Source of the DNA: Leguminivora glycinivorella
Taxonomy: Eukaryota; Arthropoda; Insecta; Lepidoptera; Tortricidae
Direction: 5' to 3'
Assembly (NCBI RefSeq): GCF_023078275.1
Contig: NC_062996.1
Location: 9,176,001 to 9,240,000 of the forward strand
Length of the DNA stretch: 64,000 nucleotides
The notes under the pieces are model-generated. The model did no database searches. It was not told the origin of the DNA and saw only the letters and a program-made list of their open reading frames with translations. The number at the start of each line of letters is the position of its first letter. The stretch's first letter is position 1. The translations under genes were made by a program, and so were the position numbers. This document shows positions 1-11,600 of the stretch, in pieces.

Positions 1-506
1 AAGTTACTCCCTGAATTAATTATGAGTGTTTTCCTGACGCTCGTTTAAGAAAACCCGCAAATAGTGGTCACGTCTGAGTGAGCTCAGCTCAATTCTGTAT
101 GCTTTAGACTGCTAGAATTGATGTCGTCGCATTATTTATATCCTAAACTAAAAATTCAGTAGTTTACATGTGTATTATTATGCTACTAAAATACAGTAAA
201 TGGAAGTTAAACGAAATCAATTTCTGTCTGAAAATACTTCGAATCAAATGGCAATTACTTCGAAAACTTTTTAGGCAAACAAAAGGCTTTCTTGATAATT
301 ATAAACTTTAAGTATGTGTATGCAAAATAGTGTGTAATATAAATCAGGAAACACTTCCAATTTTAGATGTATACTTACTTAAAATTGTAACTAAAATGCG
401 GTTGGCTGCTGTTGGCATCTTGATAAATTTGAATATGTACGACCGTCTTTTAGTTTTAAAATAATGTTATTCTATAAGCTACATAACTGGACTACAGAAT
501 TATTAC
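1..506. other. AT-rich intergenic, nothing recognised
   Basis: No coding frame with codon bias, no inverted repeat and no known repeat was seen here. It would be the first intron, or the region downstream, of the possible exon at 507-695. Confidence 0.4.
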
Positions 507-695
507 CTTTTCATATTTTTCCTCACAAAGAGAACGAATAAAATCAATGTTGAATATAAACTTTCGTAAGTTTTCCATACAAACGTCAAAACTGCGAACA
601 GATTCTATGGACTCAGACGCTCGATCGAGCTCGTTCAGAGCAGACGTGTCGCCAAATTTGCTCCAATGACATTTGTTTTTGACACTAGAAGTCAT
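507..695 (-). CDS. possible first coding exon, unrecognised protein
   Basis: An ATG at 695-693 opens a 63-codon frame (MTSSVKNKCHWSKFGD at the start) that runs to a plausible 5' splice site, AAAAG|GTAATA, with the intron starting at 506. The exon length is exactly 189 bases, so the intron is phase 0. The peptide is charged and mixed, unlike repeat-derived frames nearby, and matches no family I recognise. The frame also stays open upstream of the ATG. If real, the gene continues to the left, outside the window. It could equally be a chance open frame. Confidence 0.33.
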
Positions 696-739
696 ATACG
701 GATACAAAAAGATTGCCAGTGCTATGAATGTGTTCAAAA

Positions 740-1476
740 GTAATAAGGTAAATAAATATTGTGACGTGTGAAAGAGTGTCGATTTAAAATTGTCTTTTTT
801 TGTTGTTTACGACTTATTATTGTTAAGAAATTAAAAAATATATGTTATTTTGATAGAATTACAAGCAATTTAGGTATTTTTTTGTCTTCTAAACTTTATT
901 AAAATGAAAAAGTTTTAAAATTAATTTTAACTCGTTGGACTTTATTTTCATTATACTGGTCACACTATTTAGTGTGTCAGTGTATGCGTGACACATTTTC
1001 TTCCGCGAAGAGACATTCAGTGTGGCGTATGAAAAAACTAACAGAATTAATCATTATAATTATATTCTATAAACGATTATTTACGTAAATGGCGATTTTA
1101 TTAATTGTTCTGCCATTCTCTTATCACAAAATTGTTCTGTCAAGTAGTAATAAATGCTTTCGTTTGATTTTTTTTTTTTTAATTGATGTTTAATTGTTTA
1201 GATTTTCTGTTCGAGTAATTATTTTATATCATATATCTCTGCTTTGACAGACATGCATTAAAAAAGTAATGCATTAAATAAGTGTATTACATTTTTCTTA
1301 TGTTCAATATATTTTTTAAATGGTGTTTGCACACGATGCACGTAACCTTAGATTCAGACAACTTTAACTAAATTTCGAAAATTATTATTTTAATTCATGC
1401 GGAATAGGCTTTATAATTAGAATAAACGAAGCACTTTTTTTAGACCAGAGTTATACTCTGTCAAACAAGTCTGTCA
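740..1476. other. AT-rich intergenic, nothing recognised
   Basis: No gene, RNA or repeat is supported. The stretch could hold the promoter of the leftward exon ending at 695, but no core promoter element stands out. Confidence 0.35.
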
Positions 1477-1622
1477 AAATGTATTCTGGCCAACAAGTCT
1501 GTCAGTAAATAAGAACAAAGAAAACTATAGGTATCCTTTTCTCTAGCACCCTAAAGAAAAGGACGCATATAGTTTTCTTTGTTCTTATTTACTGACAGAC
1601 TTGTTGGACAGAATACATTTTA
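1477..1622. mobile_element. palindromic MITE, intact copy
   Basis: The two ends are reverse complements for about 60 bases (AAAATGTATTCTGGCCAACA near one end and its complement near the other), with a ~40-base loop. The same palindrome occurs at 43117-43765, where another repeat has landed inside it. It has no coding capacity. Confidence 0.75.
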
Positions 1623-2129
1623 ATTTTATATGGTGTTTGCACAAATAAATTTTGAAAAATAATCGGAGTGAATTCGTGTGATATGGTAACACTAGATTGA
1701 CACTGTTCGCAGTCTAAACACGCGGCAGCGTGTCAAGCCAAGTTCAAGTAACCGAACTGGCAGACAGCATCGTGTGATTCGTGTGTAATATTACACGAAC
1801 CATTTGGAGCCTCTTTGGGCGCCCTCACAACTCAAAAACAATTTCACATAAACGTCTTAAATTTGGCTCTTATATTGATATTTGCGACATACATAATTAT
1901 TATGTGCATTTATAACATTAGGTGAATATAAAGGAAACAATCTGATATTTTTTTATAACTTTAGTTCTACTAAAAAAACTTTTTCACTTAACTGGTTCTA
2001 TTAGGACATTTTACTTATACTTTGTGCCTGTAACGGGTCCATATCGGGTCGCATACCTATGTTTTAGTTATATCTTCCAATCGCATACCAACTTGCGGCA
2101 TAGTCATCAGTGCGCACTGCGAATACATA

Positions 2130-2592
2130 TGGAAAATCATATTTTTTTAGCCCTAGTAATTGGTTTCATACTCAATAGATGTCATTTGGAAAATGCATGT
2201 GCGCGCTACTGTTTCAATATTCCATCGAGAGCCCACGTGACTCCCTTCCTTAATCAGCATAATTTACTCAAAATGCTGCATCGTCGTAAGCTTCATTTGG
2301 CTTGTCTACTCTTCGGAGTCTTGAAGTATAAATCGCCTGCATATCTTTTTAATAAGTTATCTTGTATTAAGCTTCGCGACCGCCGTCAATGTTGAATCCA
2401 TTTGCTGACGCCACGCCACGCTGCGGCAGCTTTCTGAGGAAGTTATAAATACCAAAGTTCGAAGTGTTGGAATAACATTCCGCCGCCCTTGAGGAATCTG
2501 CAAAGTATTCACACTTTCAAAACAAAGCTTATAGAATACTTGCACAGCCACCAACTTAACCAGGAAACCTGTATACATGACACAAGTTGCCT
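2130..2592 (+). pseudogene. LINE reverse-transcriptase C-terminus, decayed
   Basis: Two frames together read as the end of a jockey/CR1-type ORF2. The first contains HVTPFLNQHNLLKMLHRRKL and ACLLFGVLKYKSPAYLFNKL. The second, shifted frame contains CWNNIPPPLRNLQSIHTFK and ends at a TAG near 2592. The WNN(I/L)P block close to the stop is typical of insect LINE proteins. The frame is broken between the two blocks, so this is a relic. Confidence 0.6.
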
Positions 2593-2737
2593 GTAGATTA
2601 CCTACTTATATTTCTACTTGTCACTTAGGTCAAGTTTCATTCGCATTATCTTAGCTCTTCTTGTAATTCTCGCCCTTAATGATTCTTCCTATAAATACAA
2701 TATAAATAAAATAAATATAAATATACATAAATATTAT

Positions 2738-2966
2738 AGGACATTCTTAATACACAGATTGACTGAAGCCAACGGTAAGCTCAACAAGGCTTGTGTTGTG
2801 GGTACTCAGACAACGATATATATAATATATAAATACTTATATACATAGAAAACATCCATGACTCAGGAACAAATATCTGTGTTCATCACACAAATAAATG
2901 CCCTTACCGGGATTCGAAACCGGGACCGCGGCGCAGCAGGCAGGGTCACTACCAACTGCCCTATGT
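2738..2966 (-). mobile_element. tRNA-derived SINE, family A
   Basis: Read on the minus strand, a tRNA-like head with a box B (GGTTTCGAATCCCGGTAAGG) leads into a body with a TATATATAAT tract and a tail near ACAGATTGACTGAAGCC. Close copies lie at 16283-16510, 17470-17706 and 52642-52880, with fragments at 11733 and 40197. Confidence 0.75.
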
Positions 2967-3039
2967 AGCTATGCTGCTCCTATGTAGTTAAATGTATAAT
3001 TTTGTGTGTAATTTGATAAAAATCCATTTTAGTTTTGCA

Positions 3040-3288
3040 AGAATTTCACCACCTCCTTTCTTCCCGTGTGTGTTGTAGAAGTCGACTGTGGGATACGGGT
3101 TAAATTGTGGCGTAGGCGAGAGGCTGGCATCCTGTCACTGAAATGTCACAATTTTCGTTGTCTTTCAACCCCTTTTTGCCTTGGCACTGAAATTTGAGTA
3201 GCACTGAAATTTGAGCAGAGTGGCACTGAAATTTGAGTAGTTCATGTGCTCTGCCTACCCCTTTATGGTATACAGGCGTGATTTGCAG
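3040..3288 (+). mobile_element. SINE with RTE-type 3' end, family C
   Basis: It starts with AATTTCACCACCTCC, contains GTGGCGTAGGCGAGAGGCTGG and ends in CTGCCTACCCCTTTATGG followed by ACAGGCGTGATT. That end is shared with the RTE fragments at 47030 and 19013. The internal GCACTGAAATTTGAG is repeated about three times. A fuller copy is at 48050-48300. Confidence 0.65.
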
Positions 3289-3349
3289 TTCTTTCGACTT
3301 GTTTTGTTTGTCACGTTAATGCACGTAGCGTAGCATTACACTGTGGCGC

Positions 3350-3474
3350 AGCACGGGAAGCATGGTCGCGCGATAAATGATAAAACATCTGGCCGTCCCT
3401 ATCGCACTTACTAATAGTGCGATAGGGACGGCCTGATATTTTATCGTCTATCGCGCGACCATGCTTCCCGTGCT
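3350..3474. mobile_element. long hairpin MITE
   Basis: The arms (AGCACGGGAAGCATGGTCGC and its complement, continuing into CCGTCCCTATCGCACT) form a near-perfect ~60-bp stem. A diverged copy of the inner part lies at 57205-57295. Confidence 0.75.
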
Positions 3475-3479
3475 GGTTG

Positions 3480-4494
3480 CAATAGCCGGTTTAAAGTTCA
3501 GCCAAGCGGTGTCTGACCCGATATGATGGTACGATACAAGTGGTAATATTTTTAATACCAGTTTTAGGTTAAAAAGCCTGTAGTGCTAGTATAATTTGTG
3601 TGTTTTTTTTATATAATGTAACTTGCTTCTATAATCTATATGCTTCTGTAATTTTCTATAATGTATGTTTTCTATAATTTTTGTGACCTATCGTGATTGT
3701 TTCACCGGATGGTCTGATCGGAAGATTAGACCATTTCGTAGCATCGTCTTCTTGTTTACGTCTTCTTATTTGTAACGTTTATTTTGTGTGTGTGTGTTAA
3801 CGAATGAATGCATAAGAAATGATATTTTATGTTATCAATTGTTATAAAAAAAATTGAGGACTGGCCATTGAACTTGGCACCCTTTAGATCTCAATGATTT
3901 TGTCGTTTACGTCAACATTGTCAACAACCAAGGCATACTTATATAATATTGAACTTGGCTCACATTTCACATTAATGTTTTTGATGGGATTGTAACGTTA
4001 CAACTGATCTTCAGTAAAACTATAGACCTGTCTTAAGTTCCTCTATGAGGGTCACTGACCTCTTCCAATAAATTGCGGTAGTGTGCGAAAAGTATGTTGG
4101 TGAGTGTGACGTGCGTTAGTGTGTGTAAATGGGGTAATTTGACAGATACTGAATTTTTACCCATCGAACCGGCCTCTTAAAACATATTGTTGAATCTTGA
4201 ATATTCATTGCAGTTGATGAAACTAAGATTACTCTTTAAGATATAATAAAAATATACCCACAAAATTCGGGTAGTATCAGTCGTGCACCTAGCAAATAGG
4301 TCTGACCATTTCTGTCAACCCTAATATCGTCACTACTTTTAAAAAATCTCGTATCTCACGCTGCTCCTCAAAGTTAAAACGCAGTAAGTCTATATGCATT
4401 CCATACATACTTACTACAATTTTCTTTTCATTGACAAACGAAGATACAAGTTTTTTTTTAAGTATTGACGATATACCACCATATTACACTTTGT
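3480..4494. other. intergenic, nothing recognised
   Basis: No coding frame, RNA or clear repeat was found. The last CSTF1 exon (about 30 codons) would be expected left of 5496, and I looked for the codons of its usual C-terminal FWYRR block on the minus strand here without success. Confidence 0.35.
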
Positions 4495-4940
4495 TCCAGT
4501 TCGTTGAGTCCCCTAAGATACCGCTATGTTACAGTAACTTTACCGCTAAGTGTGTCGCAAAGCATCCATTGTGTTACAATGACCTTGGGCCCGTTTCTCG
4601 AAACGTACAAGCCTTGTATTACAAGTGCGCGAACTGTCAAATCGTATGGGTTTCCATGGAAACACACTTGTAATACAAGACTTGTACCTTTCGAGAAACG
4701 GGCCCAAGTCACTTTCAACTCAACTGTGTTACCGCTGCCTTACACCAGGATTTCCGCTGCGTTACACCAATTGTCCGCTGCGTTACAGCAACATGTCCGC
4801 TGTGTTACACTTGTGTTGAACTCTATTTTCTATCGCATTTGTTTCTACTGCGTTACATCTGACTATTGACTGCGTTATACTCGTTTTTGACTTGATTTCT
4901 TCCCGTACTACACCTGTTTCCACTGTGTTACCATTATGCA
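4495..4940 (+). repeat. degenerate minisatellite, GCTGCGTTACAC units
   Basis: Imperfect units built on CCGCTGCGTTACACCA recur roughly every 20-30 bases across the block. A MITE (4585-4707) sits within it. Short open frames here are by-products of the repetition. Confidence 0.55.
4585..4707. mobile_element. palindromic MITE, TTGGGCCCGTTTCTCGAAA ends
   Basis: This is a 123-bp near-perfect inverted repeat. The same element is found at 30340-30460. It has no coding capacity. Confidence 0.75.
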
Positions 4941-4985
4941 CAGAATTACAGTTAAACCAGAATGAGTAGTTAGGTCAAAAAGTGT

Positions 4986-5371
4986 GTCCACATGAGAGGT
5001 CATTGTTTGGGCTGGTGTCCCTCTCGCACTTACTGACAATGTCAACATTATTCAGTGACGTCATCACTGTCATACATTGGGGATACCAGTCAATTTTCAA
5101 AGTTACTACCAAATCTACTAATACCCATTTGAACATATTTTTGAATTATACAAATCTTTGATTTATTGGCATCAAAATAATTACATTATAATTATTTTCC
5201 AATTCTTTGGAATATATCGAAACCCTAGTTTGAATATAACCCTAAAATAATATAAGAAGTTATAAAGTCAGGTAATATACAGATAAGAATATTACTACTA
5301 TGGTAACCTCATTAACACTGGCCACACGTGAGAGAGGGACACCAGCCCAAACAATGCCCTCTCATGTGGAC
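4986..5371. mobile_element. 386-bp TIR element (MITE)
   Basis: The ends are inverted copies over about 40 bases (GTCCACATGAGAGG, then CATTGTTTGGGCTGGTGTCC). The inside is AT-rich with no open frame. I saw no clear target duplication. Confidence 0.65.
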
Positions 5372-5495
5372 CGTTTTCGCTAGTCTGATACGATCACCTT
5401 TCTGTCTCAGTGATAAGGTTCAATTTAGTATGGCAAAAAATGTGATTCCACAATCTAGTTTAATAATTCTAAGTCTATGCCATTATGTAACTTAC

Positions 5496-5646
5496 CTGAC
5501 AGCCCCATTATGCCCTAGAGACATGAGTTGAGCCCTCGAAGCGCTCCTAGAGTGCCAAGTGCAGAGAGAAGTGGTGGCCTCGTCGGGGAATATGACGTAG
5601 TCCTCTGTGTGGTTGAATATGGCTTGGGCGTGGTGCTCTTGTTTGC
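5496..5646 (-). CDS. CSTF1: CSTF1 exon 10, C-terminal WD40 repeat
   Basis: The acceptor is CCCCAG|GCAAAC and the donor GTCAG|GTAAG. The exon encodes KQEHHAQAIFNHTEDYVIF and ends with SLGHNGAVR, the region just before the final 30 residues of the protein. It leaves two bases of an Arg codon for a last exon that I could not find. Confidence 0.9.
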
Positions 5647-8600
5647 CTGGGGACAAAATAAAAATATTAAAATACTGTTACATCACTAAGAGAAGAATGG
5701 AAGAAGAAGGGAAGACATATTATAATTATTTCATTCATTCCTTTGGGTATTAAGTAAATTGATTAATTTGTAGTTAGTTAATCCATTAGGCTTGTGTCGT
5801 TCACGAACTATGAACTGTTAGGAATAAAATCCCATCAATGACCGAAATGAACTGAATCTTTCCAGGCTCTGAGATTCGGTCTTTGCTCATTTAGTTCAGT
5901 ATAGGATCGGCGAGCGCGAGCGGTTTGGATCGAGAACGAGTGTGTGACTGCGCCGACCGAGAGCGAGAGCTAATTAGCAGAGCAACAAAAAAACGTCAAG
6001 TTTTCATATTAAACATCGGTTACTTACAACCTTTGGGCCCGGAATGTTACTATCTGTGGACTATTCGTATCATTTTGACACTATTCGGTCCCATTCGTTC
6101 TGATCTTTCCGACCGCAGTGGTCGCTGGTCTGGCTGAACTAAATGAGCAAAAGTCCTAAAAGAGTGAACTAGTTCGTGGGAGCGATTGAACGAGATCGGA
6201 GCGCTCCGATCAACGAACGAAACAGCACAAGCCTATAATCCATACTAGAGATGGGCCGAATATTCGGTAAATATTCGGTATTCGTCATATTCGGCAAGTA
6301 TTTCAATGTTCGTATTCGGCCGAATAATTCGGTTGCATTGCCGAATATTTACCGAATAAACAAAGTAAATAACTAATGAAGATCTTACGTATTCCATTGG
6401 ATAATAAGCTCCTATTTTAGTAGTTTTTTAAGGAACTGCTAAAAAGAGAGAAACCTATGCGTAATAATATAAATACAATTGTTTTGTAAAAAAAGTTAAA
6501 AAAAAAACCGTAGATAGTTTAAGAGCTGAGAAGAGTTCAGAGTTGTTTTAACTGTTTTAGTTATCCACTAAATCATAAAAACATAGTTGTAGTATCGTGT
6601 GTAACCATTATCAATCATTTAATGGTTTTAATCTTAACATCCACTTTAAAAATATGGTGTAACCGAATATTCGGCCGAATGTTCGGTTCGGTAAGAGCTG
6701 AACCGAATGTTCGGCCGAATATTCGTATTCGGCAAAGTTCATATTCGGCCCATCTCTAATCCATACTAATATTATAAATGGGAAAGTGTGTGTTGTCACT
6801 CCATACAGTATTTCCTGAACAATTAATTAAGTATATGAGAAATATGGTAACTTACCAGTGGTTCCCGCCCCGGTGTATTGAATAAGACACCTGCTGCTCG
6901 ACAACTCCCATAGTTTTATAGAGGAGTCCAAGCCGGAAGTCAAGAGATACTGCAACAAAATAAGATATATTAAACGATTAATAATATTCAAATAAAATAA
7001 TAGTTTGGTAGTTACGCAAGTATATTAGTAAAGTGCAAAAGTAAATAAGACTGCAACTTTTTGTCGCACACATCCATTCTATGGGCTGGTATGTAGGCTT
7101 GTGTCGTTCACGAACTATGAACTGTTAGGAATAAAATCCCATCAATGACCGAAATGAACTGAATCTTTCCAGGCTCTGAGATTCGGTCTTTGCTCATTTA
7201 GTTCAGTATAGGATCGGCGAGCGCGAGCGGTTTGGATCGAGAACGAGTGTGTGACTGCGCCGACCGAGAGCGAGAGCTAATTAGCAGAGCAACAAAAAAA
7301 CGTCAAGTTTTCATATTAAACATCGGTTACTTACAACCTTTGGGCCCGGAATGTTACTATCTGTGGACTATTCGTATCATTTTGACACTATTCGGTCCCA
7401 TTCGTTCTGATCTTTCCGACCGCAGTGGTCGCTGGTCTGGCTGAACTAAATGAGCAAAAGACCTAAAAGAGTGAACTAGTTCGTGGGAGCGATTGAACGA
7501 GATCGGAGCGCTCCGATCAACGAACGAAACAGCACAAGCCTACTGGTATGAGAGTGGGCACACTTGCCGGTGTGGGCATTTTCATACTAGCCCATAGACT
7601 ACATGTGTGCAACAAAAAAGTCGCAGAGCGATTTTATCGCCCGCGTGTGCACCCCCTAATAGTTCAGCGTTTGATATCTACTAGGCTTGTGTCGTTCACG
7701 AACTGTGAACTGTTAGGAATAAAATCCCATCAATGGCCGAAATGAACTGAATCTTTCCGTGCTCTGAGAATCGGTCTTTGTTCATTTAGTTCAGTATAGG
7801 ATCGGCGAACGCGAGCGGTTTGATCAAGAACGAGTGTGTGACTGCGCCGACCGAGAGCGAGAGCTACTTAGCAGAGCAACAAAAAAAAGTCAAGTTTTCA
7901 TATTAAACTTCGGTTACTTACAACTTGCTTACAACCTTTCGGCCTGGAATGTTACTATCTGTTGACTATTCATATCATTTTGACACTATTTGGTCCCATT
8001 CGTTCTGATCTTTCCGACCGCAGTGGTCACTGATCTGTCTGAACTAAATGAGCAAAAGACCTAAAAGAGCGAACTAGTTCGTGGGAGCGATTGAACGAGA
8101 TCGGAGCGCTCCGATCAACGAACGAAACGGCACAAGTCTAATATCTACGGTGGTGCAATCTCTTGACAAATTCATGAACTACTTACTCTAGTCGTGTTTC
8201 CAAGTCGATATAAAGTTAGCGCGTTCTATTTCAGAGGTGGCGCCATCTCTCGACAACATTATGCACTATACAAGTTCAGTAGCCATGTTTCTACGCCAAC
8301 ACATCGTTAGCGCGTTCTATTTCAGAGGTGGCGCCATCTATGGACGTTTTTGTACACTAACCTTGCTGTTTCTTGTAAAGGCGACAGAGCAAACTTCAGA
8401 TCCATCGTGGGCGTTGACGAATGTATTGAAACAGCGATTTGAGACTGTGTCCCATAGTTTGACAGTGCCGTCCGCGCTGCCGCTGGCGAAGTATTTACCG
8501 TTCGGAGAGAATCTGGGGAAAAATAGGTTAAATAGGTTTTGTTCATACAACAGGTTACCTGATGTTACTTACTCTTCTTCTTAAAATTCTTCTTAAGACA

Positions 8601-11600
8601 GACGCACGACTGGGTGTTAGACGCTCTATACTTTAAGTTAGCGTTGAATTTCATAGTGGCCAAAAACGTCAAAATTCAAAATTGCGACTTTTTACATATT
8701 TTTTACCATGGTAGATGGCGATGTTACGTCTGAAAACTGTCGTGGACCGCAGCGTTGCTTTTCAAAACGGTTATTCAAAATGGCTGCCACTTTATTGGTC
8801 AAAGATTCGTAGATACAGACGTATGACCGGGCATGTCAGACGCTATATACTCACTTTTAGCATTGATATTCATAGCGATCGGGTCAAAAACGTCAAAATT
8901 CAATATAACTATTATTGTCGCAAGCAAGAAACTTTACCCAATATCATGGTAGATGGCGCTATTAAGTTTGAAAACTGTCATGAATCACTATCGGCCCGTG
9001 CGCAAGTGTCCAACTTACTAACCTAAAAATTATTATAATATGTACTTACTTGATAACATTGAGTAACTCTGTACGCACTTTTAACTTTAATTTTCATAGT
9101 GATTGGGCCAAAAATGTTCAAGTTTGAAATAGCGAACTTATTTTCCTAACTATAGTTGCAGGAACCAGGAAAGTTTACCCAATATTACGGTAGATGTCGC
9201 TGTCACAACTGCAAACTGTCGTGGAGCGCTCCCGGACCGAGATTTAACGTATATTTCATAATTTTTATTGTACTTACTTGATAGCATTTACTTGTTTAGT
9301 ATGGTGATGGCTGGGTACGGGACACACGAAGCATTGGCTGGTGGTGACGTTATACAGACGTATGACCGGGCGTGTCAGACGCTATATTATACTCACTTTT
9401 AGCATTGATTTTCATAGTTATAAAATTACAAAATTAAATATAACTATTTCTGCAGTAGACAAGAAAGTTTACTCAATATCATGGTAGATGGCGCTGTTAC
9501 GTCTGAAAACTGTCGTGGACCACTCCCGGACTGCGCGCAGCATTGCTTTTCGAAAGTGTTCGAATCGAACCAAAGACACGGTAATTCAAAATGGCTGCCA
9601 CGTTATTGGTCAAAGATTCATAGATTATCTTTAAATTGGACGCGATTCCACCAAAAAATTGCCAAATTCTATATTGCGAACTTTTTTACAATATTTTCTA
9701 GAAAATAGACCGGTTTTGATACTTACTTGATAGCATTGACTTGTTTAGTATGGTGATGGCTGGGTACGGGACACACGAAGCATTGGCTGGTGGTGACGTC
9801 ATACAGACGTATCACCGGGTGGGTGGTCGATGCTATTATATGGTCGCCGAGTGGGTGAAAAGCTACGCAGAGGACTTGCTCGGCGTCCTAGAGAAGAAGA
9901 TATTGTATTACCTATTTAACTAAATATATTGAACTCGATACTTCGATAGAGTAGTTTTATTATGTGACAACGCTTTTAATCTCTTGAATTAGAGTTTTTT
10001 TTTTGTATTTCTGCTGTACCAAGGTTTAACCCGCGATTTTAAACAATACACATATAAAAGGCTAGTTTCCTACTAGTCAAATCAGCTTCTTTTTAAGAAC
10101 TGTCAAAACGATTTGCTAATATGGAATTAATATGAAATACTGAGGAATGACGTCACGGGGAATTCATTTACTATTTATATTTGTCTTTGACTTATTAAAT
10201 ATAATTAATTTAATTACCAATGTATCGTAATGTACTATTGTATATTTCAGCATTGGTCCCATAATAAATCATGTATATTAAAATCTGTATAAAATTTAAT
10301 TTCATTTATTTCTAATAACACTATAAAGATCCTTATTGCTACTATTTCGCCAAACCAAAGTTTAACGGCGAGGTTATGCACTCTTATATTAAATAAATTA
10401 TGCACTCTTATATAAATTATGTTTAAACATAACTACTGTCCATGTTTTTCTTCTAATTACGTGGTGCTTTATTTCGTGCACTGCATAAAATATTTTAAGT
10501 ATAGGCCTAGCCTATTGTCAGTATTCTGAAATAAGCCACCGTGCAACCAGTTAACTATGAATTATACCAAAAACACTAATACTAAGGTATCTTCTGGGCG
10601 AGCTCACTCCATCGTAGGCCACGTCTTTGCCTTTGGCTAGTCTGTGGTCAAGAGTAAGCCCATTTATAGTAAAAAAAAAATCTTACCGTAATGCTTTTGT
10701 AAGCTTTCTTAGCGCTGGCCTTGGTGATGTCAAACAGTTTGATGCAACAGTCGCGAGAGGCCGACACTAGGATCTGTTCACGAGGGTGGAAGTCCAGGGC
10801 CGTTATCTCATCTGTGTGATCGTAGCTGTAAATAAGAATTATTATTAGTATTTGTGTAAATTGCATTGAGGAATAAGTAACGGGAAGAGTTGGAACTCCA
10901 TAGTTCTATAGTCTGTAGTTTCATGTGCAGGGCAAGCATAAGTCTTAATAGAGCTTTTATAAACTGTGACATTGACCTTTATAATGATAGCATACCAGTT
11001 ATAAAGAATAAACTCATTGAATACTTCATGTCTGATGAAACTTCTAACGCACGACACGGCTCGGCAGCGGCATATTATTGAATATAGGCAGATAGACACC
11101 AAAAGATTTCTTCTTCTTCTTTTTTTGTGTTTTTTTTAATGTTTTTGTTACATTATTGCTTAGTATAAATATATCATCTGTACCTACGTATACTGTCATG
11201 CTATGGGAATTTGGATGTATGATTAAGTTGGGCATACATTTTTTCTTTCATAATTTATTATGTAGCTATAAGTGAGAACCTGTAATAAAATTGGTTTTGT
11301 ACTTTTATTGTAATTTTTTAGATACATATAGCGCTGTTGGTTTTCCATGAAACAAAATAAAATAAAATACATCAGTAAATGCGAGTTATTTGTATAGGCA
11401 TAGTTAAGTGTCATCTAGCGACAATCACGCGTCAGTCACGCGTCAAATAGCGTGAATTATCAGTACCACTACTCGATACTAGGTGGCAACACTGTCTCTT
11501 CTGCCAAAAACTTAATATAAGAACAGTTTACAACTTATATTACAAGCAGAAGGAATTGAAAACAGAATACTGATTAATACTATTGTAATTTTAGCTAAAA

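Noticed and set aside
2024..2395. 123-codon open frame on plus as a gene
   Set aside because: Its second half is the C-terminus of a LINE reverse transcriptase and the continuation is in another frame, so it is a transposon relic.
4495..4940. CRISPR-like array of short repeats
   Set aside because: The units are irregular, there are no constant repeats with unique spacers, and the DNA is clearly animal.
5925..7444. Identical 70-codon frames at 5925 and 7232
   Set aside because: They lie inside two copies of the same hAT-like MITE and are antisense-neutral, with no coding bias; the third copy does not keep the frame.
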